Source: Coriobacteriales bacterium (GTDB lineage Bacteria; Actinomycetota; Coriobacteriia; Coriobacteriales; UBA8131). Taken from it: a stretch of DNA of 7,799 nucleotides. The DNA is taken from NCBI GenBank assembly GCA_031254905.1, contig JAIRTN010000094.1:1-7799 (forward strand), in the 5' to 3' direction. Below the pieces are notes generated by a model, which was not told where the DNA came from, did no database searches, and saw nothing but the letters and a program-made list of their open reading frames with translations. The position numbers were made by a program, and so were the translations under genes. Below are positions 1 to 5,876 of this stretch, one piece after another. Within the stretch, counting starts at the first letter, position 1. Each line of letters begins with the position of its first letter.

Positions 1-995
1 ACTTCGGTGGCGATGGTGGTGTAGGAGGTGAGGCGGGCCGGCGGTAACTCGCCGGCCTCCACGGCGGCGAGGACGGCGCAGCCTGGCTCGTTGACGTGCG
101 CGCAGTCGCGATAGCGGCAGTCCGCGGCAAGTGCTACGACGTCGGGGAAGGTGGCGGCAAGCCCGTCGTGGGCGTCGTAGAGGCCGATGCTGCGCAGGCC
201 GGGGGTGTCAATCAGCGCCGCCCCGTTGTCGAGGAAGACCATCCGGCGCGCCACGGTAACGTGGCGCCCGGCGCGGTCTTTGCCGCGCACAGCCCCTGTC
301 TCGAGCAGTGGCGCCCCGAGCAACTCGTTGATGAGCGTGGATTTTCCCACGCCAGAGCGGCCAAGCAGCACCCCTACCCTGCCGTCGCCGAGCATCGTCG
401 CGACCTGCGCGATTCCCTCACCCGTCACGGCGGACTCAACGATAATCGGAGTATCAAAGGCCAACTCTCGCACGCAGGCGATGTCCTTATCCCTGTGCGT
501 CGCCAAATCCGCCTTCGTCAGCACAATAACAACCTCCGCACCGCTCTCGTGCGCCATGACAAGCTGGCGCTCAAGATAGGCGGCGTCGAGAGAACGATTG
601 GACAGAGCACACACCACAAAAACGACGTCGATGTTGGCGGCAAGCACCTGCTCATCATGCTTGCCCGCACCCTCATGACGCGACTCGACGAGCGAACGCC
701 GCACGAGCGTATGGCCCCGGGGGCGGATGGCACAAATGAGCGGCACGTCTTGCCCGGGCGGCCATTCCAACTCAACCACGTCCCCCACAACGGCGCGGGC
801 ATCGACATTCTTCACAAGCTCGGTGCTGTGGCGAGCGCGAAACTCGCCCTCAGGAGTCTTTGCAAGCGGAAACCCACGGTCGAGCGATATGACACACCCA
901 ACCATACAACGTGTGGGGGGATTATTTTGGGGGATATAGGGAGAAGTTCGAGTGCGTTCGCGCCCGTTAGTATCCCCATTATAAAAATCGGCCAT
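1..995 (-). CDS. rsgA: Ribosome small-subunit-dependent GTPase A (RsgA/YjeQ), 3' end missing
   Basis: RsgA is a cytoplasmic GTPase that assists late 30S subunit maturation. My translation gives 331 residues with no stop before the left edge, so the C-terminus is cut off; from usual family lengths only a few dozen residues should be missing. The circularly permuted GTPase order is visible: G4 TKAD (160-163), G5-like ESAVTGEG (187-194), then the P-loop GRSGVGKS (212-219), switch region GRHVTV (243-248) and G3 DTPG (263-266). The zinc site C293, C298, H300, C306 has exactly the YjeQ spacing. Residues 1-30 are a poorly conserved lead; an OB-like N-terminal domain begins near GCVISLDRG. The ATG at 995 lies 2 nt after the stop of the OB-fold gene and has no well-placed Shine-Dalgarno (AAGGA is about 15 nt away), so translation is probably coupled. 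The HVTV variant of the common HTTT switch is, as I recall, ordinary in actinobacterial members. Confidence 0.95.
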   Translation of the reverse strand, partial: MADFYNGDTNGRERTRTSPYIPQNNPPTRCMVGCVISLDRGFPLAKTPEGEFRARHSTELVKNVDARAVVGDVVELEWPPGQDVPLICAIRPRGHTLVRRSLVESRHEGAGKHDEQVLAANIDVVFVVCALSNRSLDAAYLERQLVMAHESGAEVVIVLTKADLATHRDKDIACVRELAFDTPIIVESAVTGEGIAQVATMLGDGRVGVLLGRSGVGKSTLINELLGAPLLETGAVRGKDRAGRHVTVARRMVFLDNGAALIDTPGLRSIGLYDAHDGLAATFPDVVALAADCRYRDCAHVNEPGCAVLAAVEAGELPPARLTSYTTIATE

Positions 996-997
996 GG

Positions 998-1606
998 CTA
1001 ACGCGTCCGTTCCTTCAGACGCCAGTGCAGGATGAAAAGGACGAGGCCAACAAAGATGAGGACGGCGCCGGCTTGGAGTTTTTGCATGCTGAATGGGCTT
1101 TCGAACTCGGAGCCTTCTTCGAGGACGATGACGCGGGAGGCGTGGAGGTCGGTGAGGCCGTCGTGCTCGCCGCAGTCGGTGTGGAAGATGCCGGTGACTT
1201 CGATTTGCGTGCCGATTTGGCCGTAGCGACCGAGGTGCGTGATTTTGGAGGCTTCGTCGTTGGCTATGAGGACGCTGATGGTTACGCCGTCGTCTTGGAG
1301 CAGGAGCCATTTGTGCTCTCTACCTGCGGAAAGTATGTCGCCGACGACCTCGCCGCGGATGATGACTTCGCGGCCGTCGAGGTACTGCCCGGCGCGCATG
1401 AGGTTGGCGATGGTGGTTGCTTCGGCCAGCGCGGGGGTGGGGGTGGCGAGGGTTAGGGCGAAGGCCATGAGGAGGGCTGTGAGAGCCAGACGGGTGGCGA
1501 GGGCTAGACGGCCTTGGGCGCGGGAGGTTTGGGCGCGGTGGGTTTGGGCGATTTGCGGGACTTTCCAGACGACCCGTCCTTCTCCCCCTTTAAGAGAGCG
1601 TTTCAT
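998..1606 (-). CDS. OB-fold protein with signal sequence and C-terminal membrane anchor
   Basis: 202 residues, function not recognised. Residues 1-39 are a long basic lead and 40-61 a hydrophobic stretch ending ALA-EA, which looks like a signal peptide with cleavage after A61, or an uncleaved anchor. Residues about 75-165 read as an OB-fold beta-barrel: DGREVIIRGEV, then WLLLQDDG, ISVLI, IEVTGIF and a distinctive HTDCGEHDGLTDLHA segment (142-156) with His, Asp, Cys and Glu residues. Residues 179-193 form a second hydrophobic helix followed by the basic tail HWRLKERTR. The predicted topology is an OB domain outside the membrane with a short cytoplasmic tail. The ATG at 1606 has GGAGG at 1612-1616 with 5-nt spacing, and its ATGA overlaps the trkH stop, which supports this start and coupling. 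OB domains bind nucleic acids, sugars or proteins; the extracytoplasmic location argues against a plain DNA-binding role. Placement after trkH suggests a transporter-associated or envelope job (inference). Confidence 0.85.
   Translation of the reverse strand: MKRSLKGGEGRVVWKVPQIAQTHRAQTSRAQGRLALATRLALTALLMAFALTLATPTPALAEATTIANLMRAGQYLDGREVIIRGEVVGDILSAGREHKWLLLQDDGVTISVLIANDEASKITHLGRYGQIGTQIEVTGIFHTDCGEHDGLTDLHASRVIVLEEGSEFESPFSMQKLQAGAVLIFVGLVLFILHWRLKERTR
1520..1549 (-). repeat. 15-bp tandem repeat in the OB-fold gene lead
   Basis: Two 15-bp units (1520-1534 and 1535-1549) differing at two bases, with a partial third at 1512-1519. Read on the minus strand they encode the period-5 pattern AQTHR-AQTSR-AQGRL in the basic lead of the signal sequence. 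Confidence 0.65.
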
Positions 1607-3129
1607 CGCCGCCTCCGTTTCCGCGGTCTGAGCGAGGCGGCAAGGCTGAACAACACGGCGAGGAAGGTGAGGAATTCGAGGCGTCCAACCCACATTTGGA
1701 TGATGTAGACGAACTTCATGAAGACGGGCGCGTCGGGCGCGATGATGCCCGCGGAGAGGCCAGCGTTGGAGGTTGCCGCTACCGACTCGAAGGTTGCCGG
1801 TATTGCGTCGTAGCCCGCGGCGATGCCGACGAGGGCCCCGATAACGTAGGTGACTATGTAGAGGATGGTGATGGTCATGGCCGCCCCGGTGGTTTCGCTG
1901 GAGAGCATGTGACGGCCAAGGTGCTGGTAGCTGGTGGTGTTGCGGGCCGACTGGGGAGCGAGGACGTCTTTTATCCGCGCGAGAATGCCCTTGGCGATGA
2001 TGCCGACGCGCAGCGCCTTGATGCCGCCCGCCGTTGAGCCCGAGCTGCCGCCGATTGCCATGGCGATGACAATCATGAAGAAGGCGCCGCTTGTGAATAG
2101 CGTGGTTATCTGGTTGGTGGAAAGCACTTGGTAGCCGGTGTTGGTGGTTGCGGAGACAATGGTGAAGACGCCGCGACGCACGAGACCGGAATAGTCGGTG
2201 AGGAAGTGCCCGGCGAGGACGGCGGCGACGAAGATGACGAGCATGAGGATTATCCAAAACGCGAGGGTTTTGATTTCGATGTCGCGGACGAATTCTTTTA
2301 CCGTGGAGCGAAAACCGCCCTTCCATATATGCGCGTAGAGCGCGAAGTTGACGGCGCCCATGAGCATGAGAACCATCGCGATAGTCTCGAGCGGCCATGA
2401 GTGGTAATACATGAGCGAGAGGCTTTGGGGGGCGAAGCCGCCGGTGTCGTAGGAGCCGATTGTCACCCAGAGCCCGTGGAAGATGCTGCGCACCGGGTCG
2501 ATGCCCAGCGAGAGCGCCACGAGAAACAGCAGGAGCGTGCCGCAGAATACGACGATGGAGGAGAATTGCCAGATGAACTGCGCGGTCTTTTTGATGTTGG
2601 ACAACACGTACTCGTTGCGCCCCTCCGCGCCGTAAAACGAGGAGCCGACCTGCGTAAAGATGCCGAGCGAGAGCGCCACGAGGATGACGCCTTGGCCCCC
2701 GAGAAACTGTAGCGTGAAGCGCCACATGTTATCGGCGGTGGAGAGATGGTCGATGTCTTGACAAAGCGAGAAGCCCGTGGAGGTGAAACCCGAAACGCCC
2801 TCAAAGAACGCGTCGAGGTATGAGCCGTAGTGCCCCGAGAGCCACAGGGGTATGGCGGCCACCAAGGCGCCGACAATCCAGACGAGGCTGGTTATCGCAA
2901 TGGCTTGGCGCCGCTCGAGTATCGCGGGTGATATGCGGCACATGCGCAGCAAGCCGCCGATGACGGCGGCGCAGCCTATGCCGATGAGGTAGTTGCCCGT
3001 AACGTCCCACTCCTGCATGAGCAGGCTTACGACAAGGGGAACGAGCATGACCACAGCGAGAAGCAGCACGATGGCACCAAGATAGTGGGCAATCACCCCG
3101 ATATCGTGCTTGCGGAAGCGAGGCCACAT
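1603..3129 (-). CDS. trkH: Trk-type potassium uptake protein, membrane subunit TrkH
   Basis: 508 residues, about the usual length for TrkH/KtrB-type potassium channel subunits, which form the membrane pore and work with a cytoplasmic TrkA/KtrA gating ring. All four pore-loop filter segments are visible: SGFTSTGFS (113-121), GSYDTGGF (225-232), SATTNTGYQ (326-334) and AATSNAGLS (451-459). The GGSSGSTAGGIKALR segment (360-374) is a family hallmark. Multiple hydrophobic helices fill the remainder, and a strongly basic tail RPRKRRRR ends the protein. FLGGQGVIL (142-150) stands where many relatives have LGGMGI. The ATG at 3129 follows the stop of the small upstream gene by 2 nt, and no clear Shine-Dalgarno is seen, so reinitiation is likely. 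The stop overlaps the next start as ATGA. No trkA/ktrA gene lies in this window; it must be encoded elsewhere if the system is complete. Confidence 0.97.
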   Translation of the reverse strand: MWPRFRKHDIGVIAHYLGAIVLLLAVVMLVPLVVSLLMQEWDVTGNYLIGIGCAAVIGGLLRMCRISPAILERRQAIAITSLVWIVGALVAAIPLWLSGHYGSYLDAFFEGVSGFTSTGFSLCQDIDHLSTADNMWRFTLQFLGGQGVILVALSLGIFTQVGSSFYGAEGRNEYVLSNIKKTAQFIWQFSSIVVFCGTLLLFLVALSLGIDPVRSIFHGLWVTIGSYDTGGFAPQSLSLMYYHSWPLETIAMVLMLMGAVNFALYAHIWKGGFRSTVKEFVRDIEIKTLAFWIILMLVIFVAAVLAGHFLTDYSGLVRRGVFTIVSATTNTGYQVLSTNQITTLFTSGAFFMIVIAMAIGGSSGSTAGGIKALRVGIIAKGILARIKDVLAPQSARNTTSYQHLGRHMLSSETTGAAMTITILYIVTYVIGALVGIAAGYDAIPATFESVAATSNAGLSAGIIAPDAPVFMKFVYIIQMWVGRLEFLTFLAVLFSLAASLRPRKRRRR

Positions 3130-3131
3130 GG

Positions 3132-3260
3132 CTAGCCGAGTACCAGCCGCTCAGCTATAACAATGAGCATGAGAAAGACGATGAAAGCCGAAATCGTCGC
3201 AATGACCGCGAGTATCCCCCGCAATGAAGTGGCTATGTCCTGCTTGCGCCTGCGCGGCAC
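3132..3260 (-). CDS. 42-residue single-pass membrane protein leading the trkH operon
   Basis: A short ORF starts at GTG 3260 and stops at TAG 3132-3134. It begins with the basic segment MPRRRKQD, continues to about residue 14, and then has one hydrophobic helix (about residues 15-36, GILAVIATISAF... FLMLIVIA) and a short tail ERLVLG. A good Shine-Dalgarno, AAGGAG at 3266-3271, sits 5 nt before the GTG. The stop is 2 nt from the trkH ATG, so trkH translation is probably coupled to it. The positive N-terminus predicts an N-in orientation. I do not recognise a family. By position it could be a small accessory subunit of the transporter (compare KdpF in the unrelated Kdp system) or a leader whose translation sets TrkH expression. 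The ribosome site, helix and junction together make a real gene likely. Confidence 0.72.
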   Translation of the reverse strand: MPRRRKQDIATSLRGILAVIATISAFIVFLMLIVIAERLVLG

Positions 3261-3265
3261 CCGTT

Positions 3266-3271
3266 CTCCTT
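3266..3271 (-). promoter_or_regulatory. Shine-Dalgarno of the small membrane protein
   Basis: AAGGAG on the minus strand, 5 nt from the GTG at 3260. It is the strongest ribosome site at the head of the trkH operon and decides the start of the 42-residue gene. The ATG of trkH itself lacks one. Confidence 0.7.
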
Positions 3272-3319
3272 ATCCGTGGCTGCTTCTGCCTGTTTAGGCA
3301 TGCTGGCTTGACTGCCACC

Positions 3320-3328
3320 ATTGTAGCA
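3320..3328 (-). promoter_or_regulatory. Candidate extended -10 promoter of the trkH-rsgA operon
   Basis: On the minus strand TGC-TACAAT (3328 down to 3320) matches an extended -10 (TGn followed by TATAAT with one mismatch). No good -35 is seen about 17 bp upstream (TGCCCT is weak), as is common for extended -10 promoters. Transcription would start near 3313, giving a leader of about 50 nt before the GTG at 3260. No convincing terminator is visible between the nucleotidyltransferase-like gene (ends 3383) and this site, so read-through from the AbiE-like module is possible. Confidence 0.5.
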
Positions 3329-3382
3329 CCCTCGGGCGTCGAAGGGCAGAAACATCTCTGACAGCTAGGCTTGGTGCGACAA

Positions 3383-3814
3383 TCAGCGCAGGACTTCAAT
3401 CAGATTTCTAATCGTTGCTAACGCATATTGTCTGAATTGGTCATCGGTCATTTCCGAAAACGACGAAACAGGACGTTGGGATAACAGATGCTGAATTCCC
3501 GTCGAGTTGATATCGGCAAATAGTGATTCCAGATAGTTCAGCGCTTTTGCGCTTTGCTTACGATGGGTATTTTTGTATTGTCGCAAATCTGCAAAAATGC
3601 CATCGCGCCAGTCTGGAAACGACTCCAAAACATAAAAGATATAGTAGAGGTCTTTGGCCGTTTTTTCCTTGTGACGCCTACGCTTGGCGACAAGGGATTT
3701 ATGCAGGATATAAGCCGCAGGCTTGGGAATACGAACAACAGTTTGTTGTTCAAAACCAAGACTTTGTAAATCGACCTCCCAAGGGTCTATCAAGCTGACT
3801 TCGAGGTTATTCAC
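3383..3814 (-). CDS. Nucleotidyltransferase-like protein, C-terminal part only (AbiEii/GSU2403-like)
   Basis: 143 residues from GTG 3814, whose first bases overlap the antitoxin stop by 8 nt; AAGGGA at 3824-3829 lies 9 nt upstream. Residues 27-57 (VVRIPKP, LHKSLVAKRRRHKEKTAKDLYYI) resemble the segment after the catalytic core in GSU2403- and AbiEii-type nucleotidyltransferases, where a conserved Lys and a K.. KDL/RDL motif lie in a helix; K39, K51 and D55 are candidates. The rest is helical with no further motif. The N-terminal nucleotidyltransferase head with the GS/GG...DxD metal-binding motif is absent: the same frame upstream is only a shadow of the antitoxin gene. It is therefore a truncated, probably catalytically dead toxin, or a distinct short protein kept for another role. 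Upstream in-frame ATGs would overlap the antitoxin by about 200 nt and add non-homologous residues. Family placement is by remembered pattern only. Confidence 0.65.
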   Translation of the reverse strand: MNNLEVSLIDPWEVDLQSLGFEQQTVVRIPKPAAYILHKSLVAKRRRHKEKTAKDLYYIFYVLESFPDWRDGIFADLRQYKNTHRKQSAKALNYLESLFADINSTGIQHLLSQRPVSSFSEMTDDQFRQYALATIRNLIEVLR

Positions 3815-4892
3815 GTGATTCGGTCCCTTCGGCGATTGTAGGAGCGATAAGGCGTTGGTAGAGGTGTTCGGCTGCCTCAAGTCCACGAATTGGCTGGCAA
3901 AGCAAGTCGAGGTAGAGTTGGATATCCGATACGACAATGATGCCTGAAACATCCCGTGTCCCGTAGAATGCTGAGACCTTGTAACGAGGAGCGATGACCT
4001 GAATATTAGCGCCACGCTCAACGGGTTTTGCTCCAGCCCTCTGCAAAATATCTACTACCGCGTCCGAACTCTTTGCCAACACCTCAACACTGTCAAAAAC
4101 CGCAAATGGGTCGATTAGGCTGGTACCAGCGTGTCCGGTAAGCGCATAACCATCATCAAGCGTCGCGGCAACTTCTCTCAACACATCGTCAATCGAGCGA
4201 GCGGGTAGATACAGTCCCACATTTTGCGGACGATTGCACTTCTTATAATCAGCGGCCCAGACTTCAATCATCTCGCGTTTGTTTGCCAGCAAATATCTCC
4301 CGTCATCAATTTTTGCAAAAAACTCCTCACCGAGTGCTTTGAGTACTTTAGTAACATACCCGGGAGTAACCGAAAACCCTTCAGCGCCGAGCCTGCGGCT
4401 TATCTCCCTCACACCTAGTCTTTCTCCAGAAAGTAACAAGCGTAGTATCAACGTTGATTTGTCAGAAAAAACATTGCGAAGCATCTGGCTAGAACTGGCA
4501 GGACGCGATAGCTTATACCCTTGTCTGTCTATATGGTATCCGGGCAATTCAATCCAAGCGTTGCCAGCCACATCGATGAAAGGCAAACCTCGTTTCCTGA
4601 CAAGTGTTTGATTCGCCGGTGATACATAAGGGAGCAAAAGAATCCTTGGCTCGGTCTTATCCCCACTTATCATACGAACGAAATCGGCTAAGGCTGCGGC
4701 GCTCGCAGATTTCAGGCGATAGAACACGATTGAAAAGCCAGCACCTCTATACTCAAGCTTTGCTTTGCCTGAATAGGCGATAAGCACAGACGGCTCTGGT
4801 TTATTGAGCTTAAAGGACGAGAGCTTGCAACCACTGAAACCCGAGAGCAGAAGACCCTCGGCTTCCTTTTGGTATGCACCTTTTCCAGTCAT
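3807..4892 (-). CDS. AbiEi-like type IV antitoxin / winged-helix autorepressor
   Basis: 361 residues from ATG 4892, the likely antitoxin and repressor of an AbiE-like system. AbiEi proteins repress their own operon by binding inverted repeats and counter an AbiEii nucleotidyltransferase without direct contact. An N-terminal region (1-140) contains LPFIDVAGNAWIEL (103-116), a segment I associate with this group. A winged helix-turn-helix covers about 145-205 (ILRLLLSGERLGVREISRRL, then a recognition-like SVTPGYVTKVLKAL). The C-terminal domain carries ALTGHAG (250-256), IQLYLDL (324-330) and RGLEAAEHL (336-344), typical of AbiEi C-terminal regions. I chose ATG 4892 because AGGA at 4899-4902 sits 6 nt upstream and the predicted transcript starts near 4925. 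The in-frame ATG at 4922 would add ten residues encoded by operator DNA and has no ribosome site, but a leaderless start there is possible. Base composition is more AT-rich than the neighbours, suggesting acquisition by transfer. Confidence 0.85.
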   Translation of the reverse strand: MTGKGAYQKEAEGLLLSGFSGCKLSSFKLNKPEPSVLIAYSGKAKLEYRGAGFSIVFYRLKSASAAALADFVRMISGDKTEPRILLLPYVSPANQTLVRKRGLPFIDVAGNAWIELPGYHIDRQGYKLSRPASSSQMLRNVFSDKSTLILRLLLSGERLGVREISRRLGAEGFSVTPGYVTKVLKALGEEFFAKIDDGRYLLANKREMIEVWAADYKKCNRPQNVGLYLPARSIDDVLREVAATLDDGYALTGHAGTSLIDPFAVFDSVEVLAKSSDAVVDILQRAGAKPVERGANIQVIAPRYKVSAFYGTRDVSGIIVVSDIQLYLDLLCQPIRGLEAAEHLYQRLIAPTIAEGTESRE

Positions 4893-4954
4893 AGTGTTTC
4901 CTGATTCTATGGTGTTTCTCATTTAGGAAACACCATACCACAAGGAAACACCCT
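4891..4954. repeat. Symmetric four-copy operator upstream of the AbiEi-like gene
   Basis: Four copies of GTGTTTC are present: two on the plus strand (4894-4900, 4912-4918) and two inverted (4927-4933, 4945-4951). Copies in each half are exactly 18 bp apart, and the whole is mirror-symmetric around 4922/4923. The halves 4891-4918 and 4927-4954 match as inverted repeats at 22 of 28 positions with an 8-bp spacer; the inner arms ATGGTGTTTC / GAAACACCAT are perfect. The array covers the candidate -35/-10 and transcription start, and ends at the chosen start codon. This is what an autorepressor such as AbiEi would need. Confidence 0.85.
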
Positions 4955-4960
4955 TTTCAA
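4932..4960 (-). promoter_or_regulatory. Candidate promoter of the AbiE-like module
   Basis: Minus-strand TTGAAA (4960-4955) and TATGGT (4937-4932) are separated by 17 bp, matching sigma-70-type -35 (5/6) and -10 (4/6). The -35 overlaps the pnp stop codon (4957-4959), and the -10 and start point lie inside the operator repeats. Start of transcription is expected near 4925, leaving about 33 nt before the ATG at 4892. Confidence 0.6.
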
Positions 4961-5772
4961 CATTGTTTGAGGGTTTTTGTTATGAGGTGTTCGAGGGTAC
5001 GGGCGGCGATTTTGCTGGTTTCGAGAACTTCGTCGCCTGTGATGGGCTGGTCGAGGACGCCTGCGGCCATGTTTGTTATGAGCGAGAGGCCGAGTGTCTC
5101 CATCCCGAGCGAGGCGGCGGTCATGACCTCGAAGACGGTTGACATGCCAACGGCGTCTGCACCCCAACTGCGGAAGGCGCGTATCTCCGCCGGAGTCTCG
5201 AAGGTTGGTCCGCGCACGCCGAGATAGACGCCCTGCCTGAGCGCGATGCCGCAGGAGTTAGCCACGGCAAGCGCTTGTTCGCGCAGCGCGGGAGTATAGG
5301 CGTAACTCATATCCGTAAACTCGCGGGACCCGTATTCTTCTCCCAAGCTGAGGGGATGCATGCCAGTGAGGTTGATGTGGTCGGTGATGAGCATGATGTC
5401 GCCAACCGTGTAGCTGGTGTTTACGGCACCGGCGGCGTTGGTAACGATGAGTGTGCGTGCGCCGAGGGCATGCATGACGCGAAGCGGAAAGACGACTTCC
5501 GCGGCGCTGTTGCCCTCATAGGCATGAAGGCGACCCTGCATGCAGACGATTTGCTGATTGGAGAGTTCACCAAAAATGAGCCTGCCCACATGGCTGGGTG
5601 CCCCCGATGGCCTGAAATGCGGAATCTCCCCATAGTCGAGCGAGAGGTGGACTTTGATGCGCTCGGCAAGTCCTCCCAAACCCGAGCCAAGGATGAGTGC
5701 GACGCGCGGCGTAACAGATAAATGGGGAGAAATGACGGCAGTCGCCTGCTTTAGTTGCTCTTGTAATACCAT
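4957..5772 (-). CDS. punA: Purine nucleoside phosphorylase, trimeric (class II) type
   Basis: 271 residues, the usual length of trimeric PNP, which splits purine (deoxy)ribonucleosides with phosphate into base and (deoxy)ribose-1-phosphate for purine salvage in the cytosol. Visible family motifs are GSGLGG (29-34; S30 phosphate site), SHVGR (60-64), RLHAYEG (81-87, with R81, H83 and E86), VTNAAGAVN (110-118), PTFETPAE (189-196; E192 is the base-contacting Glu), GMSTVFEV (209-216) and SLITNMAAG (230-238). N234 corresponds to the Asn that favours 6-oxopurines such as inosine and guanosine. Phe in GMSTVFEV replaces the Pro common in animal enzymes. The start ATG at 5772 has AGGAG at 5778-5782 with 5-nt spacing; the frame stays open to 5859, but that extension encodes palindromic leader DNA. 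The gene has its own promoter candidate (5900-5928) and lies 64 bp upstream of the AbiEi-like start. The symbol follows family usage. Confidence 0.95.
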   Translation of the reverse strand: MVLQEQLKQATAVISPHLSVTPRVALILGSGLGGLAERIKVHLSLDYGEIPHFRPSGAPSHVGRLIFGELSNQQIVCMQGRLHAYEGNSAAEVVFPLRVMHALGARTLIVTNAAGAVNTSYTVGDIMLITDHINLTGMHPLSLGEEYGSREFTDMSYAYTPALREQALAVANSCGIALRQGVYLGVRGPTFETPAEIRAFRSWGADAVGMSTVFEVMTAASLGMETLGLSLITNMAAGVLDQPITGDEVLETSKIAARTLEHLITKTLKQC

Positions 5773-5777
5773 GGGAA

Positions 5778-5782
5778 CTCCT
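5778..5782 (-). promoter_or_regulatory. Shine-Dalgarno fixing the pnp start
   Basis: AGGAG on the minus strand, 5 nt from the ATG at 5772. It supports starting the phosphorylase at MVLQEQL rather than at the ATG at 5859 in the repeat region. Confidence 0.75.
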
Positions 5783-5825
5783 GAGCAGAGTAGTGGTGCC
5801 TGATACGGATGACACCCAACGGGTA

Positions 5826-5856
5826 TTTGGCAGATGCCTGACAGGCATCTGCCAAA
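5826..5856. repeat. Perfect palindrome with 15-bp arms in the pnp leader
   Basis: Arms TTTGGCAGATGCCTG (5826-5840) and CAGGCATCTGCCAAA (5842-5856) are exact reverse complements around one A. It lies inside the predicted pnp 5' leader. As RNA it could form a 14-bp stem with a 3-nt loop; as DNA it could be a strong dimer-binding site. No T-run follows on either strand, so it does not look like a rho-independent terminator. Confidence 0.85.
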
Positions 5857-5876
5857 CATCTGCGGATGCCTGACAG
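5830..5876. repeat. Direct repeat GCRGATGCCTGACAG, two copies
   Basis: Copies at 5830-5844 (GCAGATGCCTGACAG) and 5862-5876 (GCGGATGCCTGACAG) differ at one base and start 32 bp apart, about three helical turns. The second copy sits in its own imperfect dyad: CATCTG 5857-5862 with CAGATG 5874-5879, and GATGCC 5865-5870 with GGCATC 5886-5891. Together with the perfect palindrome this looks like a two-site regulatory region or a mobile extragenic repeat. Confidence 0.75.

Noticed and set aside
96..1001. Long plus-strand open frame opposite rsgA
   Set aside because: It is antisense to a clear RsgA coding sequence with all GTPase and zinc motifs; its protein has no recognisable pattern.
1607..2725. 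Upstream extension of the OB-fold frame across trkH
   Set aside because: The extension is an Arg/His-rich shadow of trkH. GGAGG before ATG 1606 and the ATGA junction fix the real start.
3332..3349. Terminator after the nucleotidyltransferase-like gene
   Set aside because: The CCCTTCG/CCGAGGG hairpin has only about five good pairs and no following T-run.
3151..3399. 82-residue minus-strand frame before trkH
   Set aside because: It overlaps the candidate promoter and the better-supported 42-residue gene in another frame, and has no motif or ribosome site.
3815..4021. Upstream extension of the nucleotidyltransferase-like frame
   Set aside because: It lies wholly inside the antitoxin gene in another frame and does not resemble the missing nucleotidyltransferase core.
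4147..4250. Nucleotidyltransferase core hidden in the antitoxin C-terminal domain (ALTGHAG...FDSVEV)
   Set aside because: It loosely recalls a G...D-h-E-h pattern, but the segment fits the usual AbiEi C-terminal domain and lacks a proper DxD pair.
5826..5856. Rho-independent terminator or CRISPR-like repeat
   Set aside because: No T-run follows on either strand, and only two related units exist without regular spacers.
5773..5859. 29-residue N-terminal extension of the phosphorylase
   Set aside because: It is encoded by leader DNA next to the palindrome, with no ribosome site; AGGAG before ATG 5772 fixes the start.
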